Positions 49,400 through 62,400 of a DNA stretch of 64,000 nucleotides are shown here, in pieces. The stretch is from Lucifuga dentata (taxonomy: Eukaryota > Chordata > Actinopteri > Ophidiiformes > Bythitidae), in NCBI GenBank assembly GCA_014773175.1, contig VXCM01001398.1, forward strand, positions 4,454-68,453. The letters are read 5' to 3'. The position numbers and the translations under genes were made by a program. The notes beneath the pieces were generated by a model. That model made no database searches. It worked only from the letters and a program-made list of their open reading frames with translations, and was not told the DNA's origin. How positions within the stretch are numbered: the stretch's first letter is position 1; every line of letters begins with the position of its first letter.

Positions 49400-52300
49400 C
49401 TTTGAGTCCATTTTGAAGGGCACTATTCGCTCCAGCGTATTTACCACCCTGCTCTCCTGTGAAAAGATCAAACCATGTCAACATTACAAATATGGTCAGG
49501 ACTGTTGATTTTTATTAGAATATACATTCATTAAAAACTGCAGCTCCCTGAAGTCAGCTACATGTTTTGAGTGAATATCTATTATCATAATCCATAATGC
49601 TTGAATAATAATTACACTATAATTTAAAAAATATACATATTAATGCAAAAAATGCAAATATCATAAGGTTGATTTCAATCCTACCCTGCCCCCCCCCCCC
49701 CCCNCCCCCCCCCTTCTGAACTGATACAATTTGTATCATATTTGAAAGGAAAGGAGATAAAACAGTCTTTGAAAATAATTTTATAGCACAGCACAATATC
49801 TGCAGTTCATTACATGCAGTCATGGTAACATTAGGCAAGAAGACGTGACGAATCATCTAGCAGAAATAGCACAGTCAGGGGATATGACTCATGAAGGACT
49901 AAGTCTAGCTGTTTGTTGCTTACCATAGGCATCCTGCGATGTGGAGAGCTGTGCAGTATAACCTTAAAAAACAAGGCGATTTTAAACATTAAAACACAGC
50001 AGGACATTAATGTCATGTTTTAAATGAAATGTGATCAGACACAGTACGGAGTCTTGTGTGCAGTGTGCACAGATGCCAGCAAGTTGTTTATGTTTGCCTG
50101 CAATACAGCATGCAAATCACCTGTTTGCTGAGCTCCATATCCTGTTCCACCTGCTGAAACAAGACAAAACAAACATTGATAAACTCTGACAGACATTACT
50201 GACGAACTCACACAGAAACACAGCCACACTCCTGTTGTTTAAGAGAAATAGACAGGCCCAAAGAAACACGTTTACAAGAGAGCTGTTTCCACCACACAGC
50301 TTTTCACACATTTTTGTTGCAGACACTAATTCTCACCATATTTGTCAGTGGTTTTGGCACCTTCAGCAGTGAGACTGAGCTGCTGAGCATTGTAGGAGAG
50401 GCCACCATCACCTGAGAGAATGACAAAATTATGAAGTACTGTATATCTAAGTAAGTTTAAGTAGTTTTGATTATTTACTATTTTCCATTTCCATATCACT
50501 GATTTTAACCCAAATACTGATGTAAATGCACACGTGCATCGCTGACCTTCCAGTCCAGTAGGAATCACTGGAGCACCACCATAAGGAAGCTGAGCGGCTC
50601 NCGCTGACCTTCCAGTCCAGTAGGAATCACTGGAGCACCACCATAAGGAAGCTGAGCGGCTCCTCCAGCTGCAAGAGAAACATCAGGTGTTAACTGATGC
50701 ATTTCTCCGCTCTACTAGTTCTGTGCTATCTGCTTCAGTCTGACTCATTCATGGAAAAACTACGTCAACAGAAGCCTGATGAACCATGTGACACATATCT
50801 TACCATATTTACCAGCAGTTGATTCCAGTCCTGTACCAAGTGCTCCTGAAAAAAGACATGGTACCACAGTTCAAGGAGAAATGCATTTATCCAGATCTTC
50901 ACTTGATGAACTGGATGAAGCTGTTTTCAAAACCATCTTACCATATGCCCCCTGAGCCTGTCCAGTGTAGCCTCCTGCACCAAGGGCTGTAAAAATCAGA
51001 TAAACATAAACCTGCAGGTCAGACTGTGTTCATCCATGAACCAAACCACAGAGTCTTTAAATGTAACACTGGGAAAAGAAGATGCAGGAAGATGAAACCG
51101 AAACCACCAGGTTAGATCAGATGGCTTCTGCAAATGAGGGACAGCTACACCCAGTGGATAAAGCACGACACTGGACATGTTTGACAGTGGAATGGATTNG
51201 AGGGACAGCTACACCCAGTGGATAAAGCACGACACTGGACATGTTTGACAGTGGAATGGATTTCACTCATGGCGTCTGTTTGCTCAGCTGTCAGATGTCA
51301 CAGGTTAAGCATCTATGGGTTAGTGCCATCACCTGTTATGGGTTTTAGCAGGTTATACTGTAACTCCCCAAAATTGTTACCTTTACTCTTCCCTGCTTTG
51401 TTGACAGCACCATCAGCTAACTCTGCAGGGTAACCAAGCCCTGAAACATAATTCTAATTTAGCTTCAAAATTATGGGTGTGAGCTGGTGGCTCTTTAAGT
51501 ACACTGAGCTCCCTTTGGATTTCTTTGAACATCACTCACCAGCTCCATAGCCATCGCTGTAACCATTCCCATAACCTGTGGAGAGGATGAGAATTTATGT
51601 GTTAAACTACCTAGCAGTAGAAGTTCAAGGCTACTGGACTTGCTGTTTGTTCACAAAGAGAATGTGCCACTTATCAAAGTGGCTTCTTAAGGCATAAGTC
51701 AGCGCATTTTTCCTCAGTCATTCACACCTTGGGTCACATGTCTAACATTCAACTCTTTGGGTGACATGCTAAGTGGCTCCTCCAGCCGCTTAGCAGGTTG
51801 CAGCCCATCGCCTCTGTGCAGTGACGATTTTTCCAGCTTGACATGGATGGTTTCCCTTCTCTTTCAAACAATCTGTCTTGAGTAGATAGGTGAAGAAGCA
51901 ACTTGGGTGAGTTTTAAAGACTTAATAGTAAGTCCAGTTGCCTTGAGCTCCACTGCGTTAATATTTAGGCCAGGTCTAATCACTTATGTTGTACACCGGT
52001 ATATGTAGATCACTTTAAGTGGCACCCTGGTAAATATACATGTCACTGAGTTACTGGGGGAATATTCCTTTTGCTTCGGCCCTAGCAAAAATATACAAAT
52101 TAGTGTGTTGCTAAGTTATTAAGAGGATATTCTGCTTCAGACTGACTTGGTACAGCCCGAGTAAACATACATTTAAAAAAATGTCAGTGAGTTACTGGGA
52201 AGTTATACTGTTTTCCTAAATCCCTGAATTGCCATCAGACATCAATTTTGTGCCTGTGAGATTTCAGAACGGCCGCGAATCAATCTCTGTGCAACTGTAG

Positions 52301-53590
52301 ATCTACGCCCTGTCTTTGAATGGGTAATTTAGTCTCGGTAGAAAGTAATCAATGCCAAATTATGATTATTTTCTGGAGTCACAACCTCTGAACCAGGTCA
52401 GGCAATCAGAACCAAATTTAGCCATTCAAACCATTGCTTATTCATTGAGTCAGATGATTAGAGTCAAATTTAACTACATTAAAAATTCCTATAAAAACTA
52501 TTTTAATGATTATTATAATATTATAATAATCATTATAATATTAAAATAAATGCACGCAGTGAAAGCCTTCAGTCATGGCACTGATTTCAGTCATTGGCCC
52601 AGGGTGGGTTTTTTTTTCCACATCTTACAGATTAATGGGCAGTATACCTGCAGCCAGCGCTTTTGCAGCAGCAGCAGCAGCGACAGCAGCAGCAGCATCT
52701 CCACCTATAGCGAGAACAGGGCAAAGCACCGGCCTGTCACAACTGAATATCATTACTCCTGTCACTGATGGCTTTGCCCTCTGACACCAAACAGAATGAA
52801 ATGTTTGGTTTCATTCATACTGGTCCTGCTCTTCATCAACTGTCTTGGTTCTGTTTAAATGGTCTTTTACAATCATGGCTTCAATTACTTGTAGTGTACG
52901 CAGGTTGAATCACTGAGTGTATGAATGTCCATGAACTTACCAAATCCATTGCCTGCCACAGCACCAAGGTATCCTGTTAATCCATCACCATAGCCTGTGA
53001 TTCAACATATGGGACACAGAATTTTGCATTTGTTAACAAAGAGACAGAGTCATGGACAGATATGAAACGTGACTGATAAACTGCAAACAGGATTTGATTT
53101 TCATGCAGAGTAAAGGGAGAGAAAGACAGTCACTGGAACAAAGAGGAAGGAAGTGATGACTGAAATGTGTGTAGCTGTAAATCTTTATTGTTGTTTACCA
53201 TGTCTAAAAGTACCTCCCCCTTGACCTTGAAAGAAATGAGAAGGTGAACTCAAATACAATCTGATTTTTTTTTTTTTCAGTATCACTCACGAGCAAATTC
53301 ATTGGTTTACAAGGCTAAGTAGCAGTAACAACTGAAACCAGATCAGCTTTGATTCCATGCCCTAAGTCTCTTTTTACGCCTGTGTTTTGAAATAGGCTTA
53401 CTTATTTGCAGGGGTCATTGCAGGAAGCCTTTAAGAAGCAAAAGTAGAATCAGATAGGAAGTGAGGAAAAGGTCAAATAAAGGCCAAGGGACTGAGGACA
53501 AAATTACTTCAGAGGCTCTTCAGCTGATTTTCCTACAACACCTTGAGGCTACTCACCCTGTCCAAGAGCAGCAGCAGCTGTGATTTATTT

Positions 53591-53646
<56 letters not shown>

Positions 53647-56600
53647 TTAGGACACTGTTCAAAAGGAAAAGTGAGAGTATAAAACCTCAATTAAACAAAG
53701 AAAGAAAAATGGGAGGAAAATGTGCAAGCTTACCTGCAAGTTTGCCAGCTACACCACCCAGATATGCTCCATGTCCCAAAGCTGTGGGCAGTGAAGTGAA
53801 AAACCATACCACAGGTTTGTTAAATCTACATGAACATCTCCATCTGCTAAGACAGACTGTTTCTCTTTGCTGTCTGTCAGTGTCCAGGTTTACCTGCTCC
53901 ATAGCCTCCAGTGCCCAGCTGTGCTCCTAGATAGTTTCCTGCTCCACCAATGTAGCCTGTGGAGGAAAAAAATCAGCTGCGATTGGCTGTGGGTCAAAGG
54001 AACATAACACCTGAACTTATCACATTATGCTAGTGCTGACTTTTACAGAGAAAAGTATCCTTTATCCAATACTGGTTTTGTCTCAGACTCCATCAGATAA
54101 AACAGAAACAAATTCAGATTTAGTAGGGCATCAAATGTCACAATCAGGTTTCAATAAAATTGACTTACTATGCATGATTCCACTGGAGCTTAATTTTCTT
54201 TCTATTTCATTAGTTTCCAGATACATATGTGGAGCTTGGCATCAAAAATGATATGTTTGGTACCAACAAAAGGTTTGATTACTACCATGTAATGGCAGTA
54301 ATTAAGCATTGAGTCCATGGCGATGCAATACCTAGTTTTGATAATTAATAATCTTTCATCAAGTAAAGACTTGTACCAAGTTTAGATTTCTCATGAAATT
54401 ATATTTTTGTTAAAATTGGATTACAAAAAAAAGCTTAAGTGTATGTTTTTCATTGTAAAGTTGCATAAAACTTTTCATTCAACACGTTTTGTACATAAAA
54501 AAACACCAAAGTGCTACAGCATCAGGATCACTTTCATGAAAACACAAAACTGCTTGATGAATACAAGGAACTCCACCATTTTACATGGTTAAAACAGAAC
54601 CCCAGTGTATGGTGCAACATCAGCCATCTCAAACCAGATCTTAAAATATTAAGACAGGAGAGGTACAGACAGATCCTGGCAGAAATTTAAGTTTAACTCT
54701 AATAATATAATAGAACAGTTGTAGATGTGATTGCATTTGACTACCTTGATTCATTTGGTTTGAACTCATAAAGGGAAATCCAAGCAAAAACACCTATTGT
54801 GGTTAGCCAGCCAACATGCAGGTCTATTCAGGTAAAGGCATGTATTTTCCAAACAGGTTATCAGCTCCCTCTGATCAAGACCTGTCATGTCACCAAACAG
54901 CTTACAGTTTTTACAGTGACAATGAAATAGAAAAGACTGCACTGTGCCCAACAGCCTCTTTGTGCCAGATGTCTTCAGTTGGGTGTGTTTAACAAAACCA
55001 GCTGTCACAAGGGTAGAACAACTGGCCCACACTCCAAAAGTTGGAACTAAAACAACAACTGTTTTAGTATCCATTTGCAGATTAAGAAGGTATCAAAAAC
55101 ATTTGAAGTCATTAGGCATTTTATTCTACTTTGGTGGAGATAAGAGAGAGGAAAAAATGCTTCAAGAAATAGATCAGCAAAAATAGTCTTGCCAAATTTG
55201 AGGGTCATCCAGTATCTGGATTACAGCCTGGTAGCCAACAGGTCAAGAAATTAAATAACTACTTGAATTCTTGATGACACCAAAGTTTTCGGGTGCAATG
55301 CAAGCCTAGAAAACTTGGTATAATTGATTCTACCAAAAGGAGCAGCATGATTATATTGCCTGCAAAGTAAAACAAGGGTAATTTGAAACAAACTAGAGGC
55401 CAAGGACAAGACCACATCCTAAAGACAAGACACTATCATAAGAAACTGACCAACCAGCACAGTACTAGTCTTTCACTGGTCCATGCATGCAGAGTAAAGT
55501 ACAGTTTTACTCTTTTAGAACCAGGTCCATGTGATGGACAACCACACAGCAAATGCAACTTGTGTAACTGGCTTATTAGGATAGAGTAATATTGATTTAC
55601 CACGAATTCTAGGAGCCGAGTACCCTGCTGCACCTGGACAATTGCATAGGAAGATAGAAACAAATACTTCAGAGGGGTGTTGTGCAAACAGAATTGTATG
55701 TACAAATGAAGAATGATCTGAATCTCAGTCCTAAATAAACAACTGGATAACTCATGAAAAGGGAAACTAATACGACAAAACATATAGTAGGTCTCCAAGA
55801 TGAGACACTATGTATGTCCACAGAAAAACATTCAGATGGTGAAAAAGAAAGATTTACCCATGTTTGCTCCCTGGGTATTCCTCCCAGTCTGAATTGGGAC
55901 ACGGGGAGCTTTTGGCCCTTTGACATCATGATTAAAATGGGAAAGCTGTTTTGCTTCCTGGCCATGAGCAATATAATGCTGATCTTCCTGTCCTAGAGCT
56001 GAAACAGAGTCTGTATCTGGGTTCATTGGTGCATAGCTCTCAACTCCCTGTAGTTGAAGAGTTGGGGAACCATAACTCTGGATTTCTTTACCAACAGCTG
56101 CAGGAGTCCCATGGTTTCTAAGTCCATCGCTGTCTTCAGCCACAAGCTGTCGGACACCTTGCCTATTTTTCAAATAGATTTTGGTGCCTTGTCCTTGTGG
56201 AAGATAGAATCTATAGCTTCTGGCACCTTGACTTTGTGAAATAGGGAGTTGATAAGCATTCTGTCTCACAGGTCCAAGATGTATGTCTTCATTACCAACA
56301 TGCAGCTGAGGCCCTAAATTTTGAGCCCTATGTGCTCGAGAAGCTAGCACCTTATGATACCCAACTTCCAATCCATCTGTCACGTTGCTGACATGTCCGT
56401 AGATCTGGGCTTGCTGTCTTGGCTGAACAGATGATTCAGAAGTTTGGACACCCTGTATTTGAGCAGAGTCAGAACTCAGGTTTTTGCTCTTGTCTTTCTC
56501 AACAGGCTCTTGGTTTCTTAGACCTTCAGTTTCCAGTGCTGCTTCATAGGTGCTTTGATGGACTGCGGACCCAAAGCTCTCTCCTCCCTGTTCTTGTGAA

Positions 56601-59419
56601 AGAACCAGACCATGAACCTTGCTCTGTTTATCAACAGGTACAGTAGATCCAAGACTTGTTGCTCCTTGTGAAGACATAAGTACTGGGTCAATGCCTTTGA
56701 GCTCTCCTCCAGGTGAAGTTTCAGCAGGTCTAAAACTTGTTTCTGCCTGTCCTTGGGGAAGATTGGGTCCAAGAATTCTGTTTGGCATTGCAGATCCAAG
56801 AGTTTGGATTCCATTTCCAACTGAGGGACCAAGCGCTCTGGTTTTTGGTCCTTGTATATCTTGAATAGCTTGACTGAGACTGGCCCTTACTGCTGTAGAC
56901 ACACCTGAATATCACCGTGCATTTATGACTTCTAGATGGCACCGAGACACAACTGCTTAATGGTAAGGGCAGTGGAAGAACTTTCTATTGTTCTATATCA
57001 ATACTACTGTCTAATCTATATCAGTCAATGCAATATAATGCACTAATAGTAAAGAGTACTTCAAGGCAAGTAATTTAAGACACAACAATGACAAGACAAA
57101 TTCCATTATGGCCTGAACCTATCTCTGGTTCAAAGGACAGAATCATCACCATAATTAGGGACGAAGACAACAAAGAGATGCCAGACAAAGCCAATACAGC
57201 AAGAAGAGACACACTGGCAGGGCACACACGTACTTCTCATTGCGTAAGAACACTGAAAAACTCCACCACAACAAATAATGCCATCACAAATTGTTGAATG
57301 GCATTGATAAAGCATAAAATATCAAAGCACTGGACAAAGATGCCACCTGATAGCATAAGTGTGCGACAAAGTCAAGTGTAGTTCACATGTTCACAAACAT
57401 GTAAACAGGAGACCTTCAGTGAAACAATGATGACGCTGTATGTGCTGTAGGTACTGTAGTTAAAGGACCATACTGGCCATTTTGCATGTTTGAGCCTTAA
57501 TATATTCGATTTTCATACACATAACATTACTGACAGTCATTTCCCAAAGCATACTACTGGAACAGTGATTTAAAAATGTTTTTCCTACCTTCCAGACCTC
57601 CATTGGTTTCAGTTCATTCTGGTACACTATTAAAATCAACTTGTTGATACTTGAAATGTTCTTGGGATAGGTAATCCATCATTACGAACAAGACGTATAT
57701 TCAGGTTTTTTTTTCATAATTTACATAATTTTAGCATTTAAGTGCAATAGTCCCAAAAGAAGGTCTGTGTTTATGGAAAAATTTTAATGACTGTGACTTC
57801 ATAAAGTTGCGTAGCTATTAGCAGGTGAAACATGGATTTTTAAGGTGGGTGTATCGCTTGAATATTTGATTTTGAAAGATTAAGAGATTTGCAAAATATC
57901 AGGAAAGCTGAAATACAATTTTATCCTTTGGGAAATGATTGTCAGCAGCGTAACATGTATGAAAATTGAAGGCTCAAACATGCAAAATGGATGGTATGGT
58001 CCTTTAATCTCAAATGTAGTGGTCAAAGCTTATACATGAAATTAACCATCAAAGAGATCAATTCAATCAAATACTGCAGAGGAATCTACACAAGACATAC
58101 ACTGAAGACTACAGTGGCTGCAATAGTAGGTCCTGGAATCTATCTTAACTGATAGATAACTGCAAATAACACATCTCCTAGTTGCCTTAAACAACTACAA
58201 TGGTTGTTTGGCCCAGTTACTCATCTGCATGTCTACATATTAAGCCCATTTTGCTCACGGCTCTAGAAAGTCTCATGTAAGTTTAACAATGTCTGGTTTC
58301 ACATCGTGTAATTTGTGAATTCAATGGGTATTTGATATGATGCATGCTTTGGGAGCTGATTCACGGAAGAAGACAGACATCACAGACAGGGATGCAGAAA
58401 CCTACAATTCAAAAAATACCCATCTGAACAAGAAATTCAGCTGTGCATTGTTTAGTATTAAAAGTGAATCAAATTATCAAATAAAGCCTGATTTCTTGTT
58501 AAACTTCTTACAGTAAATTGGCATGCACACTAAAACATGATAATGATGAATAGGCAGATTAAACTAATAGTTATATTAATTGCACAGTAACCTGAGTTTA
58601 CTTGCACCTCACACTTTGTGACATTTTCACCACTGTGCACAATTAAAATCATCTACTGCTCAGATATAGATCTCTTTTTTTCTAAAAGAAGCAGAAAAAT
58701 CAATTGAAATCAGAATTTGCATTTACATGCTCAAATAAATTGAATATGTTAGCAAATTCTAGGTATCCAGATTATGCAAAAAAGCATATCTTAAAGCAGC
58801 AAACTGTGCCATTAACATTACAGTGCCAAGCTATTGTCATAAAGTGACTATATAAAGTTATCTGTGTGCTGTAAATAAACATAGTTCACTTGTGAAATTT
58901 GGAAACTTGTCAAATTAACTCCCTTTATTAGGGATTTCATTTCATTTTCCAGCTCATTACTGTTCAACACATGTTCAGAAGGGTATTTTTTTGCACCCCT
59001 TATCTCTCAGTAGACCCATCAGCTGGGGCACAACCGATTACCCAACAGACATTAAAACACTGATTAACTCAGACACCATGGTAATAAGGGCTGAGGTAAT
59101 CATGCCACATGCAACACAGATGAAACACAGACACACAGACACATGAACGTGTGCACGTGGATCCCTCCTGTGCACGCAACAACACAGACACAAACACAAA
59201 ATATTAGCATGATGCGAATTCATGCATGAACTCGACATGAGCGTGTCATGACAAAACACAGAGTGTGGACGAAGATGCACAAACACGAACACTACAGGAT
59301 GCTGAGGTGGTTTTACCAGGTTTTGGTCCCTTCCCAGTATGATAGCGAGGTCCAACTCCTAATGATGGCAGATAAGGGGACTGTCAGCAATATCATTCAC
59401 ATTCTAACTGAGAAAGAGA

Positions 59420-59469
<50 letters not shown>

Positions 59470-62400
59470 CAGGACATGGCCATGTGCCCTAGAGGCAGAA
59501 GACTGGCATCACTGCGACCTTGAGGAGCTGGAACTGCACAAATGTTACATCAGATAAAGAATCCAGATTGGAAGAAGTTGAAAAGATTTTGCAAGTCTAC
59601 CCAGCTTCATTGTGGGTTCAACTGTCATTTTCACATTCTATTTTGTGGAAACCTAGAGAGATGAGTTTGTGGCAAGAGCTACTGGACATAAAGGAATTAC
59701 GCTCCAGCATGTAAGATGAATTGAAGAAGAAATGGGTCCTGAGATAAGACTTGCTTGCTGGCTTACCTGGTCGGGCGCCAGTATAGCCAATTCCAGCTAA
59801 AGCTCCATATCCTGTCAAGAAAACATGCAGGCAGGTTCAGAGGACCTCAAATAAGTCTTCAAATCAGACCAGACTAAGATTACATCACAGTCCTTGGTTA
59901 TCTTCTCTGATACTTGGCCACATAATTTATTTGTTGAGAAGCAATCCGTCCCATATATCACACTCATACGCATTGTGTCATTGTGACACAATGCAGCATA
60001 GCTAAGATTTATTAAACAAATAAGCAGAGGCTTCCAGAGGAGAGTAAATCATTGTGGTAACAAAATGTGTAACAAAATATAAAATGTAACAAAATGTAAC
60101 AAAATGTGTAACAAAAAGTGTAACAAAATACAACAAATGAGACAATCACTCACCTGGCAGAGTCCCAAGGCTGCCTCCATACACTGCAACATAAAAAACA
60201 CAGTCAATTTCTGTTTAGACTATCTATCTATCTATCTATCTATCTAGAACTCCCACAGCAATCAAATTTGGTGGACACCGACCATCCAGATGGTGCCTCT
60301 ATAACAATCAACTTGAGTATTTTGTCATTCACAACTTAAATTTCATAGCAATATGCTTATTAGATTATGATAAAATTGCTAAATAGAATTTTTTTGCCTT
60401 ACAAGAGGAAAGATCAGGGTCACAAAAACAGGACAATTAATCAAATATCACAGCCTGAACCAAAGTGCTGGATAGATGTACTGAACACTCGATGGACAAA
60501 CTGACCAATATCGTTCTCCAGTGTCAAAATATATCTCTTAATTGGTGACTACACTAATGGATGCCTTTGATTATGTTTTTAACAAGTAACAGTAACGCCT
60601 GTCTTACCACGCTTCCCTCCCTGACTCAAGCCCAGTCCCAGTCCATTTGCAAGTCCAGCTCCCAGTGTTATTCCTGTGCCGAGGCCAGCACCTGTAATCA
60701 CAATAAAGAAAATTTAAAAAAATATATTTTATAACCTTTAATTAATTTTCTCATCCACGTGGTACCAACAAAGAGGTATGGGAAGGAAATAACTGGGAGT
60801 TTGATACCATATGTTGCTCAGGTTCCATATACACTTTGCTTCAAGCCTGCTTTACCTCCAAGTCCCAGAGTTCTGTAACCACCTGTGAAAACAATTCATA
60901 TTGTTATTGCAAGAGACCCCCTTCACAACCTTCATACGTTCATTCTTGTGGCATTAGTGACATTACTGGGTATCAGTACGAAAATGCAAAGAGCTGAACT
61001 TTCTAGTTTTTATTTGTACTTTGGCCAATAGTCCTTTGCCTTTTAGGTTAGCCAGCAAGCTAACCTGTACTGGCTCTGACCACATGGGTGTAACTTGAGC
61101 TCTGTTCATGTTGTACAGGTTAAATAAAGCTCCAACCTAGTTTATATAAAGATTTGTCCTTAGGCCAACTTACCGATGCCAAGCTGAGCCCCTGGATAAC
61201 GTCCAACTGACATAAAAAGGAAAAGAAAATACAACCATGATTCATCGAAACTGCAGCTAATATTCATTCTGCTCATAGAGTAAAAACATACTTCCAGTCT
61301 TCATGGCCTTGCCATATCGGCTCCCCAGTGCTCCAAGAGCTCCTACACCTGCCAAAAAAACAAACAAACAAAAAAGTATAATTACACAAACAGTACAGGA
61401 GGTATCTTTTGACATTGGGTTTAATAGTTAATACATGTTAATTATTTCACTGACCCACAGGCTTTATTCCTCCAATTCCAACACCTGAGGAAAAACAGGT
61501 GTATGAACTCAGATGTAAAAAGAAGGGTCATACAGACATCCACACACACACACATGTGCATGCATGCATGGACATGTAAGGTAATTTCAAATTTCAGGAA
61601 ATTTTTTGTCATTTTATTTTACCAGTACATAACAATATCACAAAACCTTGGTTGAGATTGTGAAACTGATAAAATGCAGACAAGATAGCCAGCTATCTAA
61701 CTGCTTCTGGTAGAAAGAAGAAAAATCTGGTGTTCTTTGCCGTGAAGTTTTGTACGTTAGTTGGTTCGTACCTCTGGCCGGCAGCACTCTCCCCCAGGAT
61801 ACACTCTGAGGTCTGACCCCTGGAAATTTAGAAAGGATCATTAAAATCATTCTTGAATTTATGGTAACTGGTTCTTTTTAGAGTTCAATGATAACTGAAT
61901 AAAGTCTCTTAAGACCTTTTCAGACTGGGAAGGAAGTTGCCTCTTCTATTCTTTTCAACGAGAGGCTGACCGTACTTGGCTGTACTGTACTGCTGACCTG
62001 GTGACAGCCACACTGGCACAGAAGAGGGGCTGCGGTTGCTGTCCACATGAAAGTAAACTAAAACTGACCATGTCAAACTTTTGCCACTTGCTGCTAGTTA
62101 CAGAGCAAACCACTGTGTTTGCCACTGTGGGATTCTGCTGAGACTTTTGCAGGATCAGTGGCAGCAACTGCGGTTGTCACTTCTCAGTCTGAAAAGCCCC
62201 TTATAGACTCTGAAAGGTTGATACTGAATTAAAACTGGTTGTTGGTAATGGTGAGGGGGTGCTAGATCCCCATTAATTCTGCTTCAGGGTCCCATAAGAA
62301 CAGGGGCAGCCCTGCAACCACTACATGGCTGTGGTTTAACAATAATACACATGATGATGCACTCACTTGAAACACAGTATGAACATGTGAAGTGTGGTTA

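Noticed and set aside
50547..50600. Extra elastin exon before the N at 50601
   Set aside because: Exact copy of the following exon, truncated at the N; the same artefact occurs at 8738.
56905..59316. Further elastin exons in the 2.4 kb upstream of the giant exon
   Set aside because: I found no phase 1-1 Gly-rich segment with splice sites. The region holds a MITE and anonymous intron sequence.
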